Assembly: GCA_037178675.1 (NCBI GenBank)
Contig: JAYMGJ010000148.1
Span: 1-52,432 of the forward strand
DNA length: 52,432 nt
From: Scleroderma bovista
Lineage: Eukaryota; Basidiomycota; Agaricomycetes; Boletales; Sclerodermataceae
Direction: 5' to 3'
In this document: positions 35,846 through 46,044 of the stretch, one piece after another
Numbering within the stretch: position 1 is the stretch's first letter
Layout: every line of letters starts with the position of its first letter
Notes under the pieces: generated by a model
What the model was told of the DNA's origin: nothing
Databases searched by the model: none
Seen by the model: the letters and a program-made list of their open reading frames with translations, nothing else
Translations under genes and position numbers: made by a program

Positions 35846-36517
35846 AAGGACTCTTTGCACAGTGCACGCCTTTAAGAATCAATTAACCTTGTGGCAGATA
35901 TAAATTCGGATCTCGTCTCGTTCAGCGACGGGTTCGACGCGTCCCGCAGCGGCAACCGAAATTTGACCGCTGGATGCGGCTAGGCTCTCAGGCCAATGAC
36001 GTGTTGCCAAGGTGCCATCGTCGCGAGTCGGGGACTGGCAGTTCCTTCGAGAATATGATGTGTACATCATCCCACGCTGTTAGTACTGGTGCCCACACAC
36101 TAGACATACCGTGGCGACACAAGTAACTTCGAGGACAACCCCGAACGACTCGATCGAGTAGAACACCTGTTAGATTACTCACCGCGGCACTCATGTCGCA
36201 GGAATGGTAAATGTAGTACAGCAATTTCTTCGAGCGCGTGACCGACGATTTGAAGCAAATATTGAGAAGTTAGTAGTCTGCCGCAAACGGCAAAGCTGCG
36301 GAGGATGAACGCATCTACCAGAGAAAATGTTGCATGTATTGGCACCCTTTTGGTATTTCTCCGTCGTGAATTATAGCAGGAGAATGCTGATTGGATTCTA
36401 TACTACTTCCTCGGAAATCGGAAGGAGCTCGGTATGCATTTCTGATGGAAATCTAACCCCCTCCACATCGAATTGTGATGCCGTACCTTCCCTCTCATCG
36501 TCGTCACGTCCAACAAC
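35846..36517. other. upstream region of the 34,105-35,845 gene, possible missed 5' exons
   Basis: On the minus strand a frame from about 36,049 to 35,882 looks coding (HWPESLAASSGQISVAAAG, then VEPVAERDEIRIYICHK) and is in phase with the gene downstream. Further up, an ATG at about 36,195 lies next to a GTGAGT donor. A complete model could not be settled. From 36,230 to 36,517 nothing is seen. Confidence 0.4.
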
Positions 36518-39500
36518 CTAGGTGTCATCCTCCCAATTATCTGGAACAACTGCTGTCTCCGGTGCAGTTGCCTGAGCCCGTTGCGCCTGTACAGAAGGAG
36601 AGGGGGGTGCCCACGCCCTTCCTGACGAAGGCACTTCCGACCCAGGCGCAGAACACGCCCTAGCAGTAGATGGCTTTGTGTCGGCTCCCCGAAGTGGGGA
36701 CGGTACGCGTGATGAACCCCCCCATGCAGATGATGCTGTGGCAGAGGAAGTCGTCGCAGTAGCAGCCTTGGGTGCTCCCAAGTTCCCTACGACACCTTTT
36801 TGGGCCACGGGCGATCGCAAATCCACGAGTTTGCCTAGTGAAGGCGTGGAAGGGATTGCTTGTCCGAGAAGTGGGGTAGGAATACGCGTGTCAATGCGTC
36901 GGATGAGTTGTACGCTGCGGTGTGGCTCCTGATCAACCATGCAAGTGTCCATGCGGTAGGCAGATGCGAGCTGTGAACCGCGTATGACATCAGTGAGAGA
37001 AAAATAATAGTTAATAACGCACGCTTTGTACAAATTGGCGCTGCTCCAAGGGCATGTGGGGTAGGATTTGTGCCCGTTTGTCTGACTTGATAAAACTACA
37101 TGATATATATCGTAAGTCAAACCTCAAATTCAAGCATACGAAAAAAACATACTCTGCAAAAGTCACTTCCATGGATCGTACGAACTTGGTGTTTCCAGGG
37201 ACTCTTGCAAATGCAGTCAACGTATCACTCCACACGACCTTCGATGCAGCCGTGTCATTCTTTTGGTCCGATATTCCAAATGCTTCAGCCAGTCGTGCAT
37301 TGCGCTTCTTGACCTCGCAATCATTATTACACGTGGGGTTTTGCCTATTAGCCGAGCAGGGAACCATGGATCGCAAGTTCCCGCAGGGGCAGGTAAGTGT
37401 AACAGTCGTGAGACAGGGTTCAGTCTCTGGGCAGGTAGCTGGAGCATGACATATTTGTGTGCAGGGGTGATGCTCCGGTAAACTACAAGGATAGGTGAAT
37501 ATTAAGAATTAAATGAGGTTGGCGAACTCACCAAGATTTGCGTGACTTTCCACAAACAGACGTACAAGCACCACACTCATCCTCGTGGCAGGTGCGCTGA
37601 CAATGATGAAATCCGCAAGACAGGAGTCTGTTTGAGGGGGAAATATTCGCTGGGAATCAATCTGAGAAGTACGAGGGAATACGAACCTTCCGCAAATGAT
37701 TCCACATTGCACACGAACCTGCGAACATAGTACATTATCTATCACCTTCTTTCCGCAGATACAACGCTTGCTTGTTAACCATGGACACGGAGGACACGGG
37801 TTTGAGGTAGTAGCATCATCTCCCAACGGGGTTCCCCGTCCCTCATTTACTGATGTGATAGAATGGCTCTCACTGGGGCCCAGCCCCTCCTCGGCAGTAT
37901 CAGCGCCTGCGACGATCACAGCTTCATGGCATGCATGGGGAACATGTGGGTGCCCACAAGGTGGCGGAGGTCGAGCACAAGGATATGCGCAAGCCAGACG
38001 GGTGCCGCAGGCGATGGGTGGTTCTAAAACTGTGCGACCACATGGGCATGCGAGCTGTAATGCAAAAATCGACGCGGCGTCAGCCATAAACAATGGGAGA
38101 TGACGATAAATCAAACCTCATCAAAGATAGCCTGCAAGCATACCCCACATGATCCTGGGTGGTCCTTTCTCTCGCACCGATGGTTCCCGCATCCCAGAAC
38201 GCGCCTACAAGGAATATCGCACTCATGTAGCCCACCCGCATCCGCCTGGAGGTCTTCAAGAGTTGTCGCACGTGCCTTTCCCTTGCGCTTCAAAGGAGTG
38301 ATGGAGGCCAATGGACAGCAGAGACGACCACACTGATGTCGGCCACATGTACGGAGGGCACGACAGGGACGATTGCAGATGATTTCACCGGGTTTAGGCT
38401 CAGAGTTAGAATCTAATGAACCGTCGCTGGGAGTGGTAATGCCGCATTGTACCAGCTGTTTCGTCGAACCGCATCGGCACGGCCGCTCAGTTTGGTTAGT
38501 GCATGGTGGGCATGCGCCCCAATGACAAATACTTTTACAGGTGTGTCCGCAGGGTAGACCTTTTGAACAAACAGAGGGGCAAACGGGCAACGGAGAAGTA
38601 CACGAGGTACGTTCCGGAAGTGTAAGGAAGGGTAATCCACCACGAGAGTCTGGCGCACGACCCACTTGATACCGACCACAAGCACAATTAGTGACGGAAG
38701 TAGGGTCAAATGGACAGGGTGGTGGTAGACGAGAGGGCGGATGGCATAATTTTGAGCAAGTGTGTTTCCCACAGGCAAAGGCACTGGGGGTGGCAATGAG
38801 TCACGGACGAACAAAAGGCAATAACGATAATAGTTACCGAATGCACGTCTTTCTACACCCAAACCGCCCAATCCAAGTCTCCTCTTTGTGTTGCGTGCTG
38901 TCTGACACAACACACTGTATGGCCTCCTCTGATTTCATTTCACCGCATCCAATGACTTTTTTTTGTCCCCCACACCAACACCGGACCTCCTCTGTCACTT
39001 CGCATGGTGGACAGGGGCCTAGATGACAAGATAACTTGCATTTGTGTGAAGTGTCCTTGCAGGACAGTTGCCAATCGCAAATAGCCGTGCACGAGAAACA
39101 GCCTTGCTGCAATCCATCAGATGATTCGGGATTTGGATTTGCAACATCTTTGCAGACAGTATTCCGCATCGCTTTCCCACAAAAGCAAGATTTGCGAACA
39201 GTTATTTTACAAGGTGGACACGGTCCCGGATGACACGGTAGTGGGCATGGGTGCCCACATCCAGAAACGCGTGGACGAGAACACGGAAGAGCACAAGAAT
39301 GAGGTGTTGACATGCGAGGTGGCGAAGGATTGGAGGTTCGATTACAGAAGCACCTAGAAGAGGATGTCCCGGTTATACCGCGGCTGGGACGGCAGTTGAT
39401 ACCACTCACCAGTAGGTCGTTGGGACTCGTTCCCGTTTCATTTGGCATCCAGGACACCTCCATTCTCCTGGGCGCACCTCCCCACGAGCGCGCCATGCTT

Positions 39501-40065
39501 CTACAATGTCCTTGACGCTCTTTTCTGCCCATGATCGGATGCATTTCAGATGGAATGTCGTCCAGCAGCATTGCAAACGTTCTTTGTCGTCTTCCGAGAA
39601 TGAACCCTGTGGGGGAGAACACGACCATGTGGGATGCTCGGGCCTTACCGGATTGAAGCAAATGGGACAATCTAGATATGGCGCTGTGCGTAGGGCACGG
39701 GTGAGGGTCGATGTAAGGTCGTCCCCTGTCGGTCCCCGTGGATGTTTGGGCTTGGGTTTCGGGGTTGGTGACGATCTGGAAGGACCTTGTTCTTCTGTAG
39801 GCTGAGTTATTCTGGCATTGAATCTGCTGCGACGTGACGGAGGCTGCGCTTGTGGTGGTCCACCACTCCCTTCTGCGGCAGTTACTACAGGAGTGCTGGA
39901 ATCGGGAGTAGGGATTCGTTCTGGCGCAGCTCCTTCAGGATGTTTGTGGCGCTCCTGCTTAGGTTTCCTCGGGAACGCTGGCTTGGAACTGTTTTCCTGT
40001 GGTCTCCGTCTTGCAGACTTGGAGCCTCGCGATGAAGGGGAATCTTGCGGTGGTTTGTCGTCCAT
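36518..40065 (-). CDS. FAP1: NF-X1-type zinc-finger protein with RING-like and R3H domains (FAP1/NFX1)
   Basis: Exons (minus): 39410-40065, 38838-39353, 38117-38783, 38054-37687, 37627-37532, 37482-37153, 37095-37023, 36970-36518; 1,053 codons (1,052 aa). After a basic, Pro-rich head, a RING-like domain (LDCPICFNPVRPEHPTWSC to WRCPGCQ, about residues 140-215) is followed by successive NF-X1 fingers such as CGHPCPLPCHPGPCPPC, CKLSCHLGPCPPCEV and CGFHHCQRTCHEDECGAC. An R3H single-stranded nucleic acid-binding domain follows (SDKRAQILPHMPLEQRQFVQ, then RMDTCMVDQEPHRSVQLIRR). The C-terminus is low-complexity, ending NWEDDT. Yeast Fap1 binds the FKBP12 prolyl isomerase; NFX1 is a promoter-binding E3-like repressor. 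All seven introns are 49-62 nt. The gene is head-to-head with RAD52. Confidence 0.96.
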
Positions 40066-40221
40066 CCAAGTGAGTCGCTGCTGTGGTGTATCGAAGGTCT
40101 CATCTTCAATTCAGCCTATATCTGATTCTGAATCAGCGGACCCGAGCCAAGTCACTGTGACATCATCACGTGACGGTCCACGCATATCACGTGTATACGG
40201 CGCGCCTCTTGGTTCACAACC
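40066..40221. promoter_or_regulatory. 156-bp bidirectional promoter of FAP1 and RAD52 with two CACGTG boxes
   Basis: The two start codons are 156 bp apart. CACGTG occurs at 40,167-40,172 and 40,188-40,193, both as ATCACGTG and 21 bp apart, i.e. two helical turns. RTCACRTG is the classical site of Cbf1-type bHLH factors. No TATA box is visible. Confidence 0.65.
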
Positions 40222-42217
40222 ATGGCTGGCGCGTTCAGTGGGCATCTCTTGGACTCGTTCAAGCAGTCTAGTACACCCATTGTTGTAACAAGCGGTGCAA
40301 TGTCCTTCACTCCACAGGCACATGGTTTCCCCGCAACAGCCTTTGGAAACACCTCGGTCCCAGGTCCATCAGAGGAGACTGCGGTCAGAATTGCCACTAT
40401 CCAAGCCAAGCTAAACCAGAAACTAGGTCCAGAGTTCATATCACAGCGTCCTGGACCGGGGGGCGGTCCAAAGCTCACTTATGCCGAAGGGTGGAAGATC
40501 ATCAATCTCGCAAATGAGGTGTTCGGATTCAACGGATGGAGCTCAAGTGTCGTAAACATCACCACCGATTTCATGGATTACAGCGAGGAGTCCCGTCGAT
40601 ACAATGTCGGCGTCACTGCTATTGTGCGCGTGACGCTCAGAGATGGGGTGTACCATGAAGACGTGGGGTATGGGCTGCTAGAAAACTCAAGAAGTAAGGG
40701 GGCTGCTTTGGATAAGGTGATTTTGGCCCTGCTCTGGCTGGTATGACGGTTGACTATCATGTGGTCAGTGCAAGAAGGAGGCCATTACGGATGCTCTCAA
40801 GCGCACACTGCGGAATTTCGGAAACTTGCTTGGAAATTGTTTGTACGACAAGGCATATGCTCAGGAAATTGTCAAGATCAAAGTTCCACCTGTGCGTATG
40901 GACCATACGCTCATTCTCAAATTTCTGAACATGGACAGGTCAAGTTCAACACGAGCGAATTGTACCGCAGACCAGAGTTCGCGGATCCAAAGCCATCTTT
41001 GCCATCAGAACCTCCATCTGCCCTTGCTCAACGCCCACAAGCAGGCCCTTCTAACCCTGGACCTACGCGCGAAGAAAAGCCTCCGGCTAAACCGGAATCC
41101 GCTTCAGAGCAAGCAGAGAAACCGATGGCATATATCCCTCGGCATCTGAGACCAGAAGTGGCATCATCCACCATCCAGCAAACCACAGCCCCAAAGGAAG
41201 CAGCGCAAGGCTCGTCTGCTCAACGCACTAAGGAACCACCACTGGCCGCCAATAGGCTAGCCCCCCAACAACCCACAGGTCTTCATACTCCGATCCAGAC
41301 CCCAGCACAGAGAATCGCACCGCAGACTCGGCGTCATGATGAGCGGTCACCTCTGGCACGATACCAGCCGCAAAAACGCAGGGAAACCTTGGCTGAGGCC
41401 ACTGAAGGTGAGGATGATTCGCCCGTGGACCTTCCAAGCCTAGGCGGTGAAGAAAACTATGGGCTCAACTCTGAGGACGATGCGTTCTTGGCTGCAGTTG
41501 ACCTCGGTGATGGCGATCTAGGGCGGCCTATTGATTTCGAAGAAGGGATAGGTGGTGTAAGTGTGGTGGATGACTCCTCCCCTGACCAGGAACAATCTAC
41601 TCGATCTGCTGCAGCAAAGTCGCCTGTGATTCAGCATAATGTCGATAGCGCAAAGAGAAGCTCAGAGTCGAGTGCTCAAATTCGCCGTGCAGTGACTTTG
41701 CCGAACAGGAGCACCACAGGACGCGTGGATTCGGGCGGCTCAAGCTCAAGTTCCGTGGCAAGTGATGTGATAGTTGGTGCTGCCTCTGCGGTTTCAGCGA
41801 CATCGGGACTACCGGGAAGGCACCCGGGAGCCTTGAGGGCTACCCACACTACGTCAGGAAATGTCAGCGTTTTGTCACAGGAATGCCATCCATGTCTGAA
41901 TTGTCACAGAGGTCACCAATGCAACCGCTACTGCAGAAATCTTCGCTACCACCACAGGCTCAGCGCCCGACGAACCATCAAGCTGTACCTTCGACCACTG
42001 GAGTGAAACGGAATGCAGATGCCATGCAGTGAGCGTTCCCGTAACAAAAGTCCTTTGCTGCTTACTCGATTTCAGTGGTTCATCGTCATCGTCACTCCGG
42101 TCTATGCAAGGGGCGGGCCATACTCGACAACCACAACAAAACGCAGCAGCCGTGAGGCGACCATTGGTTAGCCCAGATCCTATCGCAAGCGTAGAATTCA
42201 AGAGAATGAAACGATAA
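40222..42217 (+). CDS. RAD52: DNA repair and recombination protein Rad52
   Basis: Exons 40222-40716, 40769-40891, 40939-41862, 41910-42028, 42076-42217; 601 codons (600 aa). The Rad52/22 single-strand annealing core lies at about residues 50-210: IQAKLNQKLGPEFISQRPGP, KLTYAEGWKIINLANEVFGF and, across intron 1, KKEAITDALKRTLRNFGN with LGNCLYDKAYAQEIVK. The long Pro/Ser/Gln-rich C-terminal half should bind Rad51 and RPA (family knowledge); its end reads SVEFKRMKR. Three of the four introns are 47 nt. The third (41,863-41,909, GTCAGC donor) was inferred because it converts an unlikely cysteine-rich frame into the expected low-complexity frame. An internal ATG (Met27) is an alternative start. Mediates Rad51 loading and strand annealing in homologous recombination. 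Confidence 0.95.
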
Positions 42218-42447
42218 TGGAAGACATAAATCGACCATGTAACCTATGTCCTCTACAGACACTTTAAGCCAGACATTGCATTATGCTTTCAAGAATACAC
42301 ATTAATACCACAGGACTGATATTTGAATGCATACAAGGTATTATCGCGGGTACAGTGCTGCATCCAACTACAAGAGACAGTTCTTGGTAAAGTATACAAT
42401 CAGGGGTAATGATACATGAAGAATGACAAATAATAGATGGAATGGAC

Positions 42448-43870
42448 TCAAGGGACATGGCCGTCATCCAGGGGGGTCAAATCATCTCGTGCACCCACCA
42501 GAACTTCCTGTAAACGGCGATCAAGCACTGAACAAAAGACAATGAACAAGATCCTACCGTTACAAGCGCCTGCCGCGCTTCATCTTTGATCTCTTTCCAT
42601 CTTCTCTCGTACATGTCCAGCCATTGTTCATACTCAGGTTTCCGATCCGCAGACCCCGTCCGAATAAGTGCCCTAAGCACAATGATCCCAGCGACCCACT
42701 CCACCTCATCCGTCTCCCACACAGCATCTCGTGCCATCATCTCGGAGAATGTCTGGCTCGGGACGACATACCCCATTTCGGGCGCGTTTGGCCGAACGTT
42801 AAGCATTCCGAGCTCAAGCGCGGTCGCATGGATTTGCGCCCATTGAATATGATCCTTGCGGCGCTGTCTATCCGCGGAGATGCGCTCCATCTCGTCCGCC
42901 ATTGACGTATGTCCGGAAGTTCCGCCGAGCGGACTCCAGACGGATGCCTTGCGAATAGCCATTTGGAGTGCGCGGGGACCAGCAAGGGGGCCTGATACGT
43001 TGGCATGAACAAGCGTAGAGGGAAAATATGAGCAGGCGTCGATGAAGCGCCGGAGGAGGTTGGATATAACGTCGGTGTATGACACGGTCCTTGAGGACGA
43101 TGGAGCGGATATTAGAGATGTGAGTGCTTCGAACAGGGAAGTGATGACGGTGTTGAGAGGTGTAGGCGAAGAGTGTGACAAGACATAGCTCTGAACCAAT
43201 GAAGACAACGTGGCTCCATCGATGGCATGAGTTAGGAAAGCGTCCCGTAACGCAGCGGGAGTAACATTGAGAGCCATGGAAGATGATGATGGGACAGCAA
43301 CATTTGACTGGAAACTAAACTGCAGCTGACCAGCTGTTTGAGCAGGGGGGATTTGGGCTGGGGAGCCAGCGTTTTGGGATGTCTCGTATGGTACTGTTGG
43401 TGTAGCGACTGCAGGGCCCCAGGTTATATTGTTTTCATTGCCACTGGAAGGAGTGGCTGAGGCTAAAGTACATCGCTGAGTGCCGAGCCACCTTCGAAAG
43501 GGCCACTTACCCGGAGATTTTTTTGGGCGGGTGCGCCCTTCGAGCTTTCGCCTAGCTCTCCCTACGGTGTTCTTGTACCAATTGTATATTTGCTATGGAT
43601 CATTAAGAGAGGAAGTCAGGTGCGCTCGGGTCGTCTCCTTACCTCACGAAACCGCGGTTCAGCGTCGTCAACCCCTTGAAGATCCTCTGGCAGCCCAAAT
43701 CGCGTTAGAAAGTCGTTTGCCCTCTCCAGTGCAAACCTCTTCGCATCGCCCCTGACATGCCCTCTTGTTCGCGATTCAAACCCGCTGATGTGGCTTCGCA
43801 GAAATACAAGTTGCTCGTCGGTGTATACTTTGGGCAACCTGGGTTTGTTCACCCTGAGGTTGCTCTCCAT
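42448..43870 (-). CDS. unknown protein with a basic, possibly DNA-binding N-terminal domain
   Basis: Exons (minus): 43643-43870, 43511-43592, 42558-43462, 42448-42507; 425 codons (424 aa). The N-terminal 100 residues form a probable helical domain with conserved-looking segments LPKVYTDEQLVFLRSH, RFALERANDFLTRFG, and QIYNWYKNTVGRARRKLEGR ending in a Lys/Arg/Pro patch. I associate this layout with nucleic-acid-binding heads of uncharacterised Agaricomycete proteins, but cannot name a family. A Pro/Gln/Ser linker leads to a helical C-terminal domain (AALRDAFLTHAIDGATLSSL, and LRRFIDACSYFPSTLVHANV). The frame is kept across all three 48-50-nt introns. Only 192 bp separate it from ERG6 on the same strand, so its promoter is short or it begins further upstream. 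Confidence 0.75.
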
Positions 43871-44062
43871 CGTCGTTGGACGTCAGCCACAGATCGCATG
43901 GCTACGTTGCCTTCCCGGCATTCCCCGCAGGATCCATTTTGGATTCCGGCGTCTCAATATTTGACAACCTCAGGTCAGGCCAAAAATCCCACCATTGGCT
44001 TACCCAAAAAAAAATAAGGAAAACAATTAGGCGACAATAAGTAAATAGTACGATTTAGCTAT

Positions 44063-45331
44063 TCAGTGCTCTTGTACAGGTTTGCGACAGATTGCCAGGA
44101 ACATTGGTGTGAAGAGCTGTAACCCAGAATGATTATGATTCAGATCCCATTAATAGTTGATAAACAACGAACCTTCATTTGGCCTCCCTTGACAAGGGAA
44201 GTGGCTGCCGTTTTGAGAGACTCCGAGACTTCCCATGTACCCTTGGGTAGAAGACCAAGCATCTCAAGAATCTTGATAGTTGTATGCGAAACGAGCATGC
44301 CACTCCAGCTCATTCGCCAGACCGTGAAGTAATCCCACGCAGTTTGTGCTTTGGAGATGTCACCCTCAAGGGGGTAATACCACGGCACGTCGTCGGGTCG
44401 TTCCGCAAGGTCTTCGTCATACTCGAGCTGGAAACCTACGTTCGCTATTGCCTGACGAGCACGCTTTAATGACCGCATTTCAGGGATGCCGTTGCCAAAC
44501 TCGACCTGGTGGGCAAGTTCCTTATGTGATGGAATGGATGGATCCCAAGCATCTGTCATACACCATTCGTACACACCAAACTAAGTGTTGTCACCAGGGG
44601 TCAATAGGGATGTAAAATGAGAATACGGTAACTTACGACGCCTCCGGGTTTCAAGACCTTGAAGATTTCACCATAAACACCCTCCCATGTCGGTGCGTGA
44701 CAGGTTGCTTCGATCGCGTAGACTGAGTGCTTGTTAGCTTGAGCATCGGTTAAGAACGACAAAAAAACATACCCGCATCAAATGCATTTTCACCGAATTG
44801 CTCTGACAACTTCATAAAGTCACCCTTTACAAAGGTGACCTGATGTGAAAGACCAGCCTTTTCGGTGTATCTGCGCGCACGGTTGACTTGGAACTCGTTG
44901 TTGTTGAGACCTGTGATGTGGACGTCGGAGAAGCGCGCAATCTCGCGTGCAGGTCCACCGACACCACATCCGACGTCGAGCACCCGCATGCCTGGACGCA
45001 GGCCCATCTTTGCTGAGAGATAGTGTTCATGGCGAGCTAGTGATGCTGCCAAGCTCTCGCCTTTATAAAAACGCGAGAAGTGGAATGACTTTGCCCAGCC
45101 GTACTCGTATAGCTCTGTTGCACCGTCGTAGTACCCTATGCGACAGCATCAGAGGGGAGCAAAGACGGGGGGGAAAAGATCAAAAAATAACTGACCGTTC
45201 ACGACGTCGGTGTAGCTGTCGATACGGTTCTTATGATCGACTTCACCCTCATGACTGAGGTTCTTTTGCCAGAACTTGGTGTAACCCTCCACGCGTTGTT
45301 CCTGGCGACCGTCGGGATATACAGAAGACAT
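44063..45331 (-). CDS. ERG6: Sterol 24-C-methyltransferase (Erg6)
   Basis: Exons (minus): 45196-45331, 44773-45135, 44637-44722, 44173-44580, 44063-44116; 349 codons (348 aa), normal for Erg6. The sterol-binding aromatic segment [19 protein letters not shown] is present (residues about 55-73). The SAM-binding motif I reads [17 protein letters not shown] (98-114), with the SMT signatures [12 protein letters not shown] and [14 protein letters not shown]. The C-terminal sterol methyltransferase domain ends [13 protein letters not shown]. The enzyme methylates C-24 of zymosterol (or lanosterol, in many basidiomycetes) with S-adenosylmethionine in ergosterol synthesis, on ER/lipid droplets. Introns are 50-60 nt with GT-AG ends. 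Divergent from the MFS gene across 713 bp. Confidence 0.97.
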
Positions 45332-46044
45332 TATTGTGTGTGAGACGTGTCAAATGGGAGGGGGATTGAGTTGAGAGTAACGAAAGTGTGGAGGGAATTG
45401 AAGAGAGCGAGAGGGTTGGTCTGCGAGTTTTTGTAGGTTTGCAAGCGGTCCCCTTGAATATAGCCGAAATCAGCTCATTTCCCCCATATCCAAAAATGGA
45501 AGGTGGTACCATTCACACTACAAACCGTTTGAATACCGATCCATCGAACGACCCGGTCGCCACGGCGTTCCAGCGTTTGTCAATGCAATCAGAATTCATT
45601 TGCTTCTTGTTCGCTCCCTCGTCCTTGCGACGAGTTATGTAGTTGGTCCTCTGAGCAACACACCATTTACATAACAAACTTACCAAAGATGTTCCTTTTC
45701 CCCACACCCTGACCCCTCCTGATCCTCCCTTACGCACTTGATTCCACTGTCCGCAACACGCAAGCGCTGAAACAGCCAGCCCTTGCCGAGTTGAGTAACA
45801 GTTGCAGCAATTCTTTCAGTGGCAAGTATACTGTGTGAATTACTCCACATATGCATCGCTTTGACCTCCCTTTTCGGCCGGGAACAGGTCCGGTCCTGGG
45901 TGTCGAACCCGGAGCATGAAACACGGTCCTTCGGTCCTTGTCTATATAAATCCCCCTCAGAGTGATACCCCCATCGGTGATCCTGGGTGAGGGCCCTTTA
46001 TTAGTCGTGTGCCCAACGCGGTTCCCTCTTCGTTCCCTCCGACC
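45332..46044. promoter_or_regulatory. divergent promoter region of ERG6 and the MFS transporter gene
   Basis: A TATATAAA box at 45,943-45,950 lies 95 bp upstream of the MFS start and is the only strong core element seen. No clear sterol-regulatory element was found by eye for ERG6. Confidence 0.5.

Noticed and set aside
41853..41909. 57-nt GT-AG alternative for the third RAD52 intron
   Set aside because: It keeps the unlikely cysteine/histidine-rich frame; the 47-nt intron 41,863-41,909 gives the expected Gln/Pro/Ser tail and links to the final exon.
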